The notes: generated by a model from the sequence alone, not told the origin. Shown: positions 42,720 to 52,764, numbered from the stretch's first letter. The stretch is 64,000 nt of DNA from Balneola sp. (GCA_002696035.1 NZQV01000010.1:434001-498000), one strand, 5' to 3'. Program-made: numbers and translations.

Positions 42720-43918
42720 TAGCTTTTTTCTTATTGGGATTGTTTCCCGCCCTTGGGTTCGCCCAGTCAGATTCCTATAACCTGGATATCTATCCCGACC
42801 TGTGGTACAACAGCGTGGATGGCGCTCGGGTTGGTGGTTTTGTGTTGGGTGAAATGGAAGGCGAATTCCAAAGTGGACCACACCGGTTGGATGCCGGCGT
42901 TTGGTTGGGGACTAATTTCCCGGACCTGCCGGTTTCGTACTATATTTCTTTAACGGAGCCGATCAAACCATTTACGATGCCTGTCAATGAAGCAAATTTT
43001 AGGGTAGAAAGTAGTATTCGTACTGGATTGAGCCGCCACAAAATTTCGTTCAACAAACGTTGGCAACCCGGTTTTAACGAGCTGAATTTTCTAAGGGTTG
43101 GTATTTCGTTCTCCCGAGAGAAAATGTTTGATTCTGAATATCGTCCGTTTCCGCTGCTTTGGGAAAATCAATGGAAAAGTTTGGCTGGAGCTGATCTGCA
43201 ATTTAGCCAAAATCTTACTCCTGGTCGTTTCATGCTTAAAAGCTCCATAACACAAAACCTAAATGCAGATCTGTTCACTGTAGCAGATGTGGAAATCACT
43301 CAAACATTCGAACTTTATAAAGGATTCTATATTGATGTGAGAGGGTTTGCAGGCTATGTAAGTGAATATGCACGGCCAGAGTATTATTACGGAAGAAGTT
43401 ATCGTCCGGCAGCAGAATGGTTAGATAAGGGCATTAGCAGGTCAAAAGGAACGATACCACAGAGTCTCGTGGAAGATGGATTAGTTCATATGTCAGGCGG
43501 GGCCAACTTACGGGGGTACACCCAGCAAGATTTTGAAAACCCGGCCACAATGCCCAACACGAATTTCGATTTTGTTTCTTCATTAAATGTGGAGTTCGAA
43601 TTTCCTAATCCTGTAAACAGCTTGTTTAAAGGATCTATTGTGGAGAGTTTTGTTTCATTCAGATCCTATATTTTTGGTGATGCCGGGACATTTTCCCGCA
43701 AAAATTATGGAGTTCATAATCTTTCTGATTACAAAGGCCAATTTGCAGATGCCGGCATTGGGTTCCAGTTTTTCGTCAACATTCCCGACTATTTAGGCAA
43801 AGACCGTGGTTTTGCCCTGCGGTATGAAATTCCATTCTGGCTGTCCGATCCTGCCATGGATGAAAACAATTTCAAATTTCGTAATTTGATCGGCATTGGA
43901 GCAGTAATTTCACTCTAA
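42701..43918 (+). CDS. Exported beta-barrel protein, BamA-like C-terminal barrel
   Basis: The 405-residue protein starts at GTG 42701 with signal peptide MAYRNLIAFFLLGLFPALGFAQ. The rest is made of amphipathic strands, with GGANLRGYTQQDF, EFEFPNPVNSLFKGSI, SYIFGDAGTFSRK and a terminal strand ending in VISL, resembling the barrel of BamA/TamA or patatin-linked surface antigens (LRGY and FGDAG motifs). POTRA domains are absent. It may be a stand-alone outer-membrane channel or the barrel half of a split protein. Function unknown. Confidence 0.68.
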   Translation: MAYRNLIAFFLLGLFPALGFAQSDSYNLDIYPDLWYNSVDGARVGGFVLGEMEGEFQSGPHRLDAGVWLGTNFPDLPVSYYISLTEPIKPFTMPVNEANFRVESSIRTGLSRHKISFNKRWQPGFNELNFLRVGISFSREKMFDSEYRPFPLLWENQWKSLAGADLQFSQNLTPGRFMLKSSITQNLNADLFTVADVEITQTFELYKGFYIDVRGFAGYVSEYARPEYYYGRSYRPAAEWLDKGISRSKGTIPQSLVEDGLVHMSGGANLRGYTQQDFENPATMPNTNFDFVSSLNVEFEFPNPVNSLFKGSIVESFVSFRSYIFGDAGTFSRKNYGVHNLSDYKGQFADAGIGFQFFVNIPDYLGKDRGFALRYEIPFWLSDPAMDENNFKFRNLIGIGAVISL

Positions 43919-43930
43919 AACTCACTCAAC

Positions 43931-45148
43931 ATGAAAACGCTTGTCATTAACTGTGGAAGTTCTTCCATAAAATATCAGCTTATAAACACCGAAGATCGTG
44001 ACCGCCTTTGTAAAGGTTTGGTAGAGCGAATCGGGGCTGTTACTTCTATCATCAAACAGGAATTTAAAGGGGAGAAGCCCGTCAAAAAGACGATGGTCAT
44101 TGAAAACCATGTATCTGCTCTAAAAACGATCATGGAGCTCTTACTTGAGGCTGATAACGATCATCTGAAATCACTGGACGAGATCGAAGCGGTGGGACAT
44201 CGCGTAGTTCATGGTGGGGAGACCTTCAAAGACTCTGTGCTTATTGATGAAGACGTAGAAGAGGCCATTCAGCAAGCCTTTGATATTGCCCCGCTGCATA
44301 ATCCTCCAAACCTGGATGGAATTCGTGCCGCCAAAAAACACCTTCCAAATGTGCCTCACGTTGCTGTTTTTGATACAGCTTTTCATCACTCTATTCCAAA
44401 GCATGCGTTCTTATATGGAATTCCAAACAGACTGTATCGCCGGTATAAGATCCGGAAATATGGCTTTCATGGAACCTCTCACTATTATGTGAGCCGGATG
44501 TATCATAAGCTTTCAGATACGCCGAAAGAAGGGTCTAAAGTCATTACTTGTCATTTAGGAAATGGCTCTTCCATTGCTGCTATCAAAGACGGAAAATCGT
44601 ACGATACCAGCATGGGTTTTTCACCACTTGAAGGGCTTGTTATGGGAACACGAAGTGGAGACATTGATCCCTCTATCTTGTTCTACATCATAGACAAAGA
44701 GGAATTATCTCTCGCGAATGTTCACGCACTTTTGAATAAACATAGTGGACTTTTAGGTCTTAGTGGATACGCTGCAGACATGCGCGATCTGCTGGAAGAA
44801 GCCGATCGTGGTGACCGACGTTGTCAGGAAGCTATTGACGTATTTTGCTATCGGGTGAAGAAATATATTGGCTCTTACATTGCATCCCTGAATGGAGTGG
44901 ACGCCATCGTCTTCACCGGCGGAATTGGAGAGAATGCAGCTCCGGTTCGCCAAAAAATTCTGGAAGGCATGGATTATGCCGGAGTAACCCTGGATGAGCA
45001 GAAAAATTCTAATCTGGGTGACGACACAAAGATAAGTACGGCAGACTCAAAAGTTGATGTGCGCGTTATACCAACCAACGAAGAACTCGTAATTGCGATT
45101 GATGCGGCCAAAATTGCGACCGCTTCAAAACAAACCCCATGGGCATAA
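43931..45148 (+). CDS. ackA: Acetate kinase
   Basis: The 405-residue kinase interconverts acetate and acetyl phosphate. It shows VINCGSSSIKYQLI (5-18), HRVVHGGE, FHGTSHYYVS, HLGNGSS and GDIDPSILFYI, and VFTGGIGENAAPVR, all the acetokinase signatures. It works with phosphotransacetylase, encoded 2.6 kb downstream, with two other genes between. The start of the next gene overlaps its end by 10 bases. Confidence 0.96.
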   Translation: MKTLVINCGSSSIKYQLINTEDRDRLCKGLVERIGAVTSIIKQEFKGEKPVKKTMVIENHVSALKTIMELLLEADNDHLKSLDEIEAVGHRVVHGGETFKDSVLIDEDVEEAIQQAFDIAPLHNPPNLDGIRAAKKHLPNVPHVAVFDTAFHHSIPKHAFLYGIPNRLYRRYKIRKYGFHGTSHYYVSRMYHKLSDTPKEGSKVITCHLGNGSSIAAIKDGKSYDTSMGFSPLEGLVMGTRSGDIDPSILFYIIDKEELSLANVHALLNKHSGLLGLSGYAADMRDLLEEADRGDRRCQEAIDVFCYRVKKYIGSYIASLNGVDAIVFTGGIGENAAPVRQKILEGMDYAGVTLDEQKNSNLGDDTKISTADSKVDVRVIPTNEELVIAIDAAKIATASKQTPWA

Positions 45149-46872
45149 TAGATCGATTTAGCTGTATAGCGACTCTTTTGGTTGCTTTTCTTGTACTTAC
45201 TTCCTGCTCTACAACAAGCTGGGAAGTGGTGGATGAGAATGCAATGGATGTCAATGAATATCAAAAAATTGACAGTCGCTATTATATGGTGAGTACCAAC
45301 TCGGTCTCACCCGATCAGCCCATAATCCACTTCGATATCAGATCCATAAACACCTATGAGTATACCGAGCGGGTACTTACTGAACGCTACATTCAGCGGT
45401 ACCGTCCGCGATTGGGATATGTGTTATTGGGTGCTGCAGGATCGGGACTATCGCTTTATGCTGCCTTTTCGGATCAGTTGCTAACTCGTCCCTCCAATCC
45501 CCAGAAATATGCCTTAACCGGGGCAGGAGCGCTCCTTACAACTCTTTCATTCCTTAACATGAAACCGGTGGGTGAGCCGGCAAAAACGGGTGAAAGTCGC
45601 TTGTTGCGAAAAACAGGAACAGCTCAGGAAGTAGATACAACATTTGCCCGACCCTATAATGTGGAAACTCCAAGTATTCAGATCACCTATGGCGGGCGGA
45701 CATTACTGGAAAAAACAGAATGGAATTTTAATGATGGCAGGATCTCTATAAATCTTGCAGAAGAACTGGACGCCGGAGTTTTTAACGAAGATCCTGATTC
45801 GAAGATAACGGTCAATGCTGTTTATGATAGCTTAAGTCATATCAGGTCGCTGGAGGTAGCTTCCGTATTTGAGCGGTTTGTAGTAATTGAAAACCAGATC
45901 ACGGCACTTCGAAATCAACCTGAAAATAATTCAAATAACGTGTTAACGGAATTGGGAGAGGGGAGTCAGCTTAAGCTGGTATCTAAAGAAGACGAGTGGT
46001 TTAAGGTGATGTATGGGATTTCAGAAACCTGGATTGCTGCCAATGATGTGCGCGTAATATGGAGACCGTCAGAATTTGCCTCTGATCTGTCTGTGATCGC
46101 TATTCCCAATGTGCCCTTTGGTTCGGTAAGTGTTGAGCGGAATATTCCCGTTTTAGGCCGAAGTAATGTAGATCAGGCCGCATTCATTGTATCAAACAAT
46201 AAATACGAAGGAGAGCTTTCGGAGCGTGTGTATGGTGAACGGGACGCAAAGCTGATGGAAGAATATCTTATACAGGGATTTGGTGTCCGGTCCGGAAACC
46301 TGTTCAAGGCAACCAATATTTCCACAGATCAGCTCCTGGAGCGTGCGTACTCAAGGATGGCCAGTACAATTCGCGGAGATCAGCACAATATCTATGTTTA
46401 CATAAACGGATATGCGAAGCTGGTTGAGGATGAAGTGCATCTTATTGGAACTGGGTTGAATGAAGATGCCGAACAATTGATAAACCTTCCACGGTTCTTC
46501 AGAGCGCTAAACAACCTGAGTATTAACAATCTGATCGTCTTTGCTGATCTGGATTTTATTGAGGACACCGGTTCAGCTTCAGATCTGGAAGATCTTGCCC
46601 AAATCGTAACCAGTTCAAATACCGCAGCCACGGTATACTTCAGTTCCCGGCCCGATCAGCGTTCTGCGATCTATTCTTCAACCAACGGCGATCAAAACCG
46701 GCACAGTATATTTAGCTACTACCTGGCAGATGCGCTTAAGCAGGGGAAGATCAATACAGGCGAAATTCTAAATCACCTGGAAAGAAACGTCCCGTTTACA
46801 TCCCGCCGTTTGTATGACCGGCCCCAAAATCCACTTATGTTCGGGAACCGAGACTTACAACTCCTGAACTGA
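45139..46872 (+). CDS. Lipoprotein with SH3-like and catalytically dead caspase-like domain
   Basis: The 577-residue protein has a lipobox (VLTSC, lipid Cys near residue 23), a hydrophobic pair (about 92-125), an SH3b-like segment (LGEGSQLKLVSKEDEWFKV, about 272-312) and a C-terminal caspase-like fold (about 350-560): AFIVSNNKYEGELSERVYG, LFKATNISTDQLLERAYSRM, NIYVYINGYAKLVEDEVHLIG and NLIVFADLDF. In metacaspase-like peptidases these stretches carry the His of YYSGHG and the Cys of LDACFSG; here Tyr425 stands for the His and Leu471 for the Cys, so it should be a pseudo-protease. It is placed between ackA and pta. Confidence 0.72.
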   Translation: MGIIDRFSCIATLLVAFLVLTSCSTTSWEVVDENAMDVNEYQKIDSRYYMVSTNSVSPDQPIIHFDIRSINTYEYTERVLTERYIQRYRPRLGYVLLGAAGSGLSLYAAFSDQLLTRPSNPQKYALTGAGALLTTLSFLNMKPVGEPAKTGESRLLRKTGTAQEVDTTFARPYNVETPSIQITYGGRTLLEKTEWNFNDGRISINLAEELDAGVFNEDPDSKITVNAVYDSLSHIRSLEVASVFERFVVIENQITALRNQPENNSNNVLTELGEGSQLKLVSKEDEWFKVMYGISETWIAANDVRVIWRPSEFASDLSVIAIPNVPFGSVSVERNIPVLGRSNVDQAAFIVSNNKYEGELSERVYGERDAKLMEEYLIQGFGVRSGNLFKATNISTDQLLERAYSRMASTIRGDQHNIYVYINGYAKLVEDEVHLIGTGLNEDAEQLINLPRFFRALNNLSINNLIVFADLDFIEDTGSASDLEDLAQIVTSSNTAATVYFSSRPDQRSAIYSSTNGDQNRHSIFSYYLADALKQGKINTGEILNHLERNVPFTSRRLYDRPQNPLMFGNRDLQLLN

Positions 46873-47735
46873 TGGCCCTACTGTATATTACGCTGAGCGT
46901 AACCTGTTCGTTAAGCATTGCCCAAATTCTGAAGCTTGCCGAAAACAGAAAAATGCGGGTGCTCCATATACTCGTTATCAATTACATTGCCGGGGCTTTG
47001 ATCAGTTTAGCAGGATCAAATGAGTTGCAGTCACTTGCTGCCATTAACATTGAACTCCCTTATTGGCTACTCGGAATCATCCTTCTTTTGGGATTCATAT
47101 TTATTGCCAACATGGTGGTCTATAGCAAATCTATCGATCGCGTTGGGATGGGAGTGAGTATTGCGGCCATGCGAATGTCGCTTATTTTCCCCATTGCCGT
47201 CAGCTTGTTCGTTTTTGGGGAGATGATAGGATCGCTGAAATATCTGGGCATTGTAGCAGCACTTGTATCGCTATTGCTGATGGTTCCGCGAATCAGAACC
47301 CGACAGATCTCAGGTTTATCTGATGCCTGGTTACCGGTCATCATCTTTTTGTTTACCGGTGCTGCCGATGTGGGACTGAAAGTTTACGAGCGCATATTCT
47401 CTGCATCAATTTCTGAAAACCTTTTTGTTTCAGGGATCTTCTTTGTTTCTTTTTTAGTGGGAACAGGAATCCTCATAAAACGCGGAGAACTTCATTTTTC
47501 CTTCAAAGAAATAGGATATGGTATAGCCACCGGAGTCGTAAACCTGTATTCCTCCATATTTTTGATCTACGCCCTCAAGCTGATGCCCGGCTCACTTGTG
47601 TTCCCCATTGTAAATGTGAGCCTCGTAGTTTTAGGGACTTTTATTGGGATCTGGTTTTGGAAGGACAAACCCTCCGTTAAACAATGGTCAGGATTGGCCA
47701 TCGCAATAATTTCACTCATTTTACTTTTAGGATAA
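46872..47735 (+). CDS. EamA/DMT-family transporter
   Basis: The 287-residue protein has about ten predicted membrane helices and the drug/metabolite transporter layout of two five-helix repeats (MALLYITLSVTCSLSIAQIL and later GVVNLYSSIFLIYALKLMPG). The start overlaps the stop of the preceding lipoprotein gene by one base (TGATG). It sits between ackA and pta and may export acetate or another metabolite, but this is speculation. Confidence 0.82.
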   Translation: MALLYITLSVTCSLSIAQILKLAENRKMRVLHILVINYIAGALISLAGSNELQSLAAINIELPYWLLGIILLLGFIFIANMVVYSKSIDRVGMGVSIAAMRMSLIFPIAVSLFVFGEMIGSLKYLGIVAALVSLLLMVPRIRTRQISGLSDAWLPVIIFLFTGAADVGLKVYERIFSASISENLFVSGIFFVSFLVGTGILIKRGELHFSFKEIGYGIATGVVNLYSSIFLIYALKLMPGSLVFPIVNVSLVVLGTFIGIWFWKDKPSVKQWSGLAIAIISLILLLG

Positions 47736-47739
47736 CATC

Positions 47740-48687
47740 ATGGATATCATTCAAGACATCAGAGACAAAGCCTCCAGTAACCTGAAAACGATTGTACTAC
47801 CTCGCTCTTCGGATGCAAGAGTTATTGAAGCTGCCCTATATTTACAAGAGAATAAGCTGGCGAATCCCATTCTCATTCAAAATGAGGGCGCAAGTATTCC
47901 GGAAGGACTGACGATTGTTGATTTTGTTTCTGATGAAAGACTCAAATCGTATGCTCATTCTTTTTATGAACGCCGCAAGCATAAAGGGATTTCAGAAGCC
48001 GAGGCCATCGAAGTTGTTAAAGATCCATTGTTTTTTGCTGCTGCCATGGTATCTGCCGGTAATGCTGACGGAGCTGTTGCAGGATCGGTTTCTACTACCG
48101 GAGATGTTCTTCGCGCTGCCATCCAAACTATTGGGTTGAAGCCCGGGTCGAATGTCGTTTCCAGCATATTTTTAATGAGTTTTGAAGACGGACGTGTTTT
48201 CACCTACGGCGACTGTGCCGTGGTTCCTTATCCCAACGCTGAACAATTGGCTACCATTGCCATGGATTCGGCTCAAACCCACCAAAAAGTAACCGGAGCC
48301 GATCCCAGGGTAGCTATGCTCTCATTTTCTACCAAGGGAAGTGCAGTTCATGAAAGGATTGCTTTAGTACAAGAAGCACTCGAGATCGTAAAATCTCACA
48401 ATCTTAATTTTTCTGTGGATGGTGAGTTACAATTTGACGCAGCTATCGTTCCGGATATTGCCAAACGAAAGGCTCCCGACTCTGAAGTGGCAGGACAAGC
48501 AAATGTATTCATCTATCCTAACCTGGATGCAGGTAACATTGCCTATAAGATCACGGAGCGCCTGGCAGGAGCCACTGCAACGGGTCCTATTATTCAGGGA
48601 ATGGCAAAACCCATGATGGACCTTTCAAGAGGATGCAGTTGGGAGGATATTGTTAATACTGTATGTGTTACTGCTTTAATGAGCTGA
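47740..48687 (+). CDS. pta: Phosphate acetyltransferase
   Basis: The 315-residue short-form Pta converts acetyl-CoA and phosphate to acetyl phosphate. The PTA_PTB domain shows TIVLPRSSDARVIEAALYL, ADGAVAGSVSTTGDVLRAA, and DGELQFDAAIVPDIAKRKAP, with VFIYPNLDAGNIAYKI at the substrate site. It lacks the N-terminal DRTGG and regulatory domains of long Pta. With ackA it forms an acetate pathway, here within one operon of four genes. Confidence 0.93.
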   Translation: MDIIQDIRDKASSNLKTIVLPRSSDARVIEAALYLQENKLANPILIQNEGASIPEGLTIVDFVSDERLKSYAHSFYERRKHKGISEAEAIEVVKDPLFFAAAMVSAGNADGAVAGSVSTTGDVLRAAIQTIGLKPGSNVVSSIFLMSFEDGRVFTYGDCAVVPYPNAEQLATIAMDSAQTHQKVTGADPRVAMLSFSTKGSAVHERIALVQEALEIVKSHNLNFSVDGELQFDAAIVPDIAKRKAPDSEVAGQANVFIYPNLDAGNIAYKITERLAGATATGPIIQGMAKPMMDLSRGCSWEDIVNTVCVTALMS

Positions 48688-48777
48688 CCATTATCTCCTG
48701 ATCTAAATTCTGAAGACCCGAAGGTTCAGTCATAATTACATTCCGATAACTGTCATAGAAATTCTCAATCATTTCGG

Positions 48778-48809
48778 TTTAGTTAAGAGGGGGAGATTTC
48801 GTATATTTG
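48778..48809 (+). promoter_or_regulatory. suf operon promoter
   Basis: TATATTTG (48802-48809) fits the Bacteroidota -7 consensus TAnnTTTG exactly, with TTTA (48778-48781) 20 bases upstream as the -33 element. The predicted start lies about 90 bases before sufB. No SufR or IscR gene accompanies the operon in this window. Confidence 0.6.
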
Positions 48810-48826
48810 TACTCAATCTAAATAGG

Positions 48827-48871
48827 CTTGAAAAGCAATTTTTGCAATAAACAGAAATGTTGCTTTTCGAG
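48827..48871 (+). promoter_or_regulatory. suf leader hairpin
   Basis: CTTGAAAAGCAA (48827-48838) pairs with TTGCTTTTCGAG (48860-48871) with one G-T pair, forming a 12-bp stem in the 5' untranslated region. A competing small stem GCAA/TTGC at 48835-48845 would exclude it. It may regulate suf expression or only stabilise the RNA. Confidence 0.4.
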
Positions 48872-48909
48872 AGTATTAAATGATCAACCCCTAAGACTAA
48901 AAACAGCTA

Positions 48910-50352
48910 ATGAGCGAGACGCAAGCCTTAGAATCAATGATCGGAGAAGAGTACAAGTATGGCTTCTCTACTGATATTGAATACGAAGAATTTCCAAAAG
49001 GAATCAATGAGGATATTATCCGTGAGCTTTCCGCACGCAAAGAAGAGCCGGAGTGGATGCTTGAATTCCGCTTGAAGGCCTATCGTGCCTGGACGGAAAT
49101 GGAAGAGCCTGATTGGTTCAATGCAGAATATGAAAAACCAAAATTTGATACTCTGCAATATTATTCAGCCCCAAAAAATAAGCCGAAACTGGATAGCCTG
49201 GATGATGTAGATCCTAAGATCCGAGAGACCTACGATAAACTCGGAATTCCACTTGAAGAACAGAAAGCTCTTTCCGGGGTAGCTGTTGATGCGGTATTTG
49301 ATAGTGTATCTGTATTTACTTCCTTCAAAGAAAAGCTGGCTGAAGCAGGTGTGATCTTTTGTTCCATTTCTGAAGCGATCAAAAATCACCCTGAGTTGGT
49401 AAAAAAATATATGGGCTCGGTTGTTCCTGCCCGCGATAACTTCTATGCAGCACTAAACTCTGCGGTATTTTCGGATGGTTCTTTTTGCTATGTGCCTAAA
49501 GACACCATTTGTCCTATGGAGCTTTCTACCTATTTTCGCATCAATAATATGAATTCCGGTCAGTTTGAGCGGACGCTTATTATTGCGGAAGATAATTCTC
49601 ATGTGAGTTACCTGGAAGGCTGTACCGCTCCGATGTATGACGAGCATCAGCTGCACGCTGCTGTGGTTGAATTGGTGGCCATGGATAATGCTGAGATCAA
49701 ATACTCCACCATCCAAAACTGGTATGCCGGTGATGAAGATGGAAAAGGCGGTATCTACAACTTTGTAACGAAGCGTGGAGCCTGCCGTGGGAAAAATTCC
49801 AAAATTAGCTGGACTCAGCTTGAAACAGGTTCAGCCGTTACGCTGAAATATCCAAGTGTGATATTACAGGGCGATGGTTCAATCGGAGAATTCTATTCGG
49901 TTGCCGTTACCACCAAGCGTCAGCAAGCCGATACCGGTACGAAAATGATCCACCTTGGTAAGAATACCAAGAGTACCATCATTTCGAAAGGTATTTCAGC
50001 CGGACATTCAAACAACAGTTACCGCGGTGAAGTAAAAATTGGAAAAGGAGCTGACGGCGCCCGCAATTACTCGGTTTGTGACTCGATGTTGATCGGTCAG
50101 ACCTGTGGTGCCCACACATTCCCTTATATCTCTTCTCAAAACCCAACCGCAAGTGTGGAGCATGAAGCCTCAACATCACGAGTGGGAGAGGAGCAGATCT
50201 TCTACCTGATGCAGCGTGGGATCAGTGAGCAAGATGCTATATCCATGATCATCAACGGCTTTGTGAAAGAAGTACTGAAAGAGCTGCCGCTTGAATTCGC
50301 AACAGAAGCAAACGCCCTGCTGGATGTGAAACTGGAAGGTAGTGTAGGATAA
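48910..50352 (+). CDS. sufB: Fe-S assembly scaffold SufB
   Basis: The 480-residue scaffold subunit contains the SufBD beta-helix with [40 protein letters not shown] and [18 protein letters not shown]. The Cys and Glu residues used for sulfur transfer and cluster assembly are present. It is the first gene of the suf operon; the SufBC2D complex builds Fe-S clusters on it. The start is an ATG 101 bases after the -7 box. Confidence 0.97.
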   Translation: MSETQALESMIGEEYKYGFSTDIEYEEFPKGINEDIIRELSARKEEPEWMLEFRLKAYRAWTEMEEPDWFNAEYEKPKFDTLQYYSAPKNKPKLDSLDDVDPKIRETYDKLGIPLEEQKALSGVAVDAVFDSVSVFTSFKEKLAEAGVIFCSISEAIKNHPELVKKYMGSVVPARDNFYAALNSAVFSDGSFCYVPKDTICPMELSTYFRINNMNSGQFERTLIIAEDNSHVSYLEGCTAPMYDEHQLHAAVVELVAMDNAEIKYSTIQNWYAGDEDGKGGIYNFVTKRGACRGKNSKISWTQLETGSAVTLKYPSVILQGDGSIGEFYSVAVTTKRQQADTGTKMIHLGKNTKSTIISKGISAGHSNNSYRGEVKIGKGADGARNYSVCDSMLIGQTCGAHTFPYISSQNPTASVEHEASTSRVGEEQIFYLMQRGISEQDAISMIINGFVKEVLKELPLEFATEANALLDVKLEGSVG

Positions 50353-50354
50353 GT

Positions 50355-50431
50355 AATTTTAAATGTTGAATGCTAAATGTTAAATGGAGCCGAGTGCTCA
50401 TTTAACATTCAAAATTTAAAATTCAACATTT
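50355..50431. repeat. Palindromic repeat copy A in suf operon
   Basis: This 77-base AT-rich inverted repeat begins with AATTTTAAATGTTGAATGCT and its 5' arm of 36 bases is identical to that of copy B at 54938. The 3' arm is a diverged reverse complement. It lies between sufB and sufC, away from any terminator signal. Confidence 0.85.
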
Positions 50432-50478
50432 CATAAAGAAGAAATTAGATAATCAAAAAAGACAAAAAGAACAGAAAC

Positions 50479-51252
50479 GTGTTAGAGATCAAAAACTTAC
50501 ATGCCTCGGTTGAAGGCGAAGACGAACAAATTCTAAAAGGTGTTAATCTCACCATCAACAAAGGAGAGATCCATGCTATTATGGGTCCGAACGGAAGTGG
50601 AAAAAGTACGCTGGCCAAAGTTGTATCCGGCCATCCTGAGTACGAGATCACCGAAGGCGAGATCCTTTTTGAAGGCGAAGACATCACCGAACTGGATGCC
50701 GATGAGCGTGCTCACCTGGGTATGTTCCTTGCATTTCAATATCCGATCGAAGTGCCGGGTATCACTAACAGAACGTTGCTTCGTGAGTCTTATAACACGA
50801 TTGCCCGCGAGAACGACCGTGAAGAACTCGATCCTCTCGAATTTGACGATTATTTGAAAGAACGACTCGAAGTGATCGACATGAAGGACTCTTTTCTCGA
50901 GCGTAGTATCAACACTGGGTTTTCCGGTGGTGAGAAGAAGAAGAATGAGGTTTTCCAGATGGCGGTATTAAATCCAAAACTGGCCTTTATGGACGAAACC
51001 GACTCCGGACTTGATATTGATGCGCTGAAGATCGTTTCAGACGGCATCAACAAAATTGCCGGACCTGAAAATGCGATCGTTTTGATTACGCACTATCAGC
51101 GTCTGCTTAACTACATCACCCCTGACTATGTGCACGTGATGATGAATGGTAAGATCGTGAAGTCTGCCGGTAAAGAGCTTGCACTTGAGCTTGAAGACCA
51201 GGGCTATGAGAAACTTGAAAAAGAATTTTCCCTAAACGGAGAGGCTCAGTAA
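50479..51252 (+). CDS. sufC: SufC ATPase
   Basis: The 257-residue ABC ATPase powers SufB/SufD scaffolding. Walker A MGPNGSGKST, the SufC-type FSGGEKKKNEVFQM signature and Walker B LAFMDETDSGLDIDAL are all intact. It lacks membrane segments. It is followed by sufD with a one-base overlap. Confidence 0.97.
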   Translation: MLEIKNLHASVEGEDEQILKGVNLTINKGEIHAIMGPNGSGKSTLAKVVSGHPEYEITEGEILFEGEDITELDADERAHLGMFLAFQYPIEVPGITNRTLLRESYNTIARENDREELDPLEFDDYLKERLEVIDMKDSFLERSINTGFSGGEKKKNEVFQMAVLNPKLAFMDETDSGLDIDALKIVSDGINKIAGPENAIVLITHYQRLLNYITPDYVHVMMNGKIVKSAGKELALELEDQGYEKLEKEFSLNGEAQ

Positions 51253-52589
51253 TGAGTATAGCAGTACAAGAAAAAGAAACTATACTGAACTTTTTGGACG
51301 GCGATTTCAGCATCTTATCAGATGTTGATGTAATTGCCGCTTTGAACCAAAAAGGAGCAGGAAATATCTCGGAATTTTCATTCCCCACTAAGAAAGATGA
51401 GGACTGGAGATTTACCGATCTGAGATCCATTAGCCGAAACCATTTTGTTCCTGTTGCAGAAGCAGGAGCGACTCCAGTGGGCGACATCAATGATCATTAT
51501 TTACCGGAAGCACAGGAAAGCCGTTTGGTTTTTGTGAATGGTGAATTTGATGCAGAACGATCTTCACTTGATGCCATTCCTGAAAATGTAACCGTAGGGA
51601 CGTTGGTTGAATACGGCGATTCTGAAGTGGTAAAAGAGCATCTTGGTAAATACACCACTTTTGATGAAGATCACGATGTTTTTAACGCCTTGAATGATGC
51701 CAATTTCAAGAATGGCGTGTTCATTCATGTTCCTAAAGAGACTAAAGTTGAAGCTCCGATTCACATCCTGAATGTATTCACGGATGCTGAAAAGCCGTTT
51801 TATGCAACTCCCCGAGTGTTATATGTTGGGGAAGCTTATTCAAAGTCAACGGTGGTTGAGGAGCATATTGGTCTTGCTGAAAATGAATATCTGAATATTC
51901 CAGTGGCTGAATTCAAGATGAAGGAAGGCTCTAATGTTCACCATGCCAGAATTCAGCGCGACAGTAAGAAAGCGAATCATGTTTCCCGCCCGATAGCGCA
52001 TTTGGATAAGTTCGCTGAATATCACTCGTACACTATTTGTTTGGGAGCCAAGTTATTCCGAAACGATCCGCGGGTTGTGCAAAATGATCAGGAAGTGAAT
52101 TTCACTATCGACGGTTTGGTATTGATAGATGGCGAGCAAATTGCGGACACACATTCTGCGATCGACCACCGCCACTGGCATGCGCAAAGTCACCAGCTGC
52201 ACAAGGTGGTAGTGAATGACAAGGCACATTCTATTTTCAACGGAAAGATCTTTGTACGGGAAGATTCCCAGAAGATCGATTCTTTCCAGGAAAACAGAAA
52301 CTTGTTACTCTCTGTTGACGGAACGGTTCACACCAAGCCACAGCTTGAGATTTTTTCTGATGATGTACTGTGTTCTCACGGTGCAACTATTGGTCACCTG
52401 AATGAAGATGAGGTGTTTTACCTGCATAGCCGCGGCTTGACCAAAAAGAAAGCTCGTGAGTTGCTGGTATACGCTTTCACTCTTGAAAGTATCGAGAATA
52501 TGGAAGTGGAATCAGTTCACAAATTATTATTGGATGAAGTAGTAAAATTCACCTCTCGCGACGAAGAATTTGTTGCGGTAGGGAGTTAA
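51252..52589 (+). CDS. sufD: SufD scaffold subunit
   Basis: The 445-residue SufBD-fold protein has the C-terminal core FNGKIFVREDSQKIDSFQ, EIFSDDVLCSHGATIGHL and DEVFYLHSRGLTKKKA, with Cys and His residues for the SufB-SufD interface. It completes SufBC2D. The following 175 bases before sufS contain a palindromic repeat. Confidence 0.96.
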   Translation: MSIAVQEKETILNFLDGDFSILSDVDVIAALNQKGAGNISEFSFPTKKDEDWRFTDLRSISRNHFVPVAEAGATPVGDINDHYLPEAQESRLVFVNGEFDAERSSLDAIPENVTVGTLVEYGDSEVVKEHLGKYTTFDEDHDVFNALNDANFKNGVFIHVPKETKVEAPIHILNVFTDAEKPFYATPRVLYVGEAYSKSTVVEEHIGLAENEYLNIPVAEFKMKEGSNVHHARIQRDSKKANHVSRPIAHLDKFAEYHSYTICLGAKLFRNDPRVVQNDQEVNFTIDGLVLIDGEQIADTHSAIDHRHWHAQSHQLHKVVVNDKAHSIFNGKIFVREDSQKIDSFQENRNLLLSVDGTVHTKPQLEIFSDDVLCSHGATIGHLNEDEVFYLHSRGLTKKKARELLVYAFTLESIENMEVESVHKLLLDEVVKFTSRDEEFVAVGS

Positions 52590-52668
52590 GCCTTAGTTGA
52601 ATTAAGATATTGAGCGCGGATGACACAGATATTGCGAATATTCGCGAGATGAATTATTGATTTAGAAA

Positions 52669-52750
52669 GTCATTCTGAGCGAAAGCGAAGAACCTGCAAA
52701 ATTATAACATGTGTAGATCCTTCGTCCCGACAAATCGGGATCAGGATGAC
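52669..52750. repeat. Palindromic repeat (GTCATTCTGA type)
   Basis: GTCATTCTGA and TCAGGATGAC pair around 60 bases; an inner stem CCCGA/TCGGG lies near the 3' side. The sequence type, starting with CATTCTGAGCGAAAGCGAAG and ending in CAGGATGAC, is a widespread intergenic repeat in Bacteroidota. It separates sufD and sufS. A GCGAATATTCGC palindrome (52634-52645) precedes it. Confidence 0.8.
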
Positions 52751-52764
52751 AATCATAAAACATT

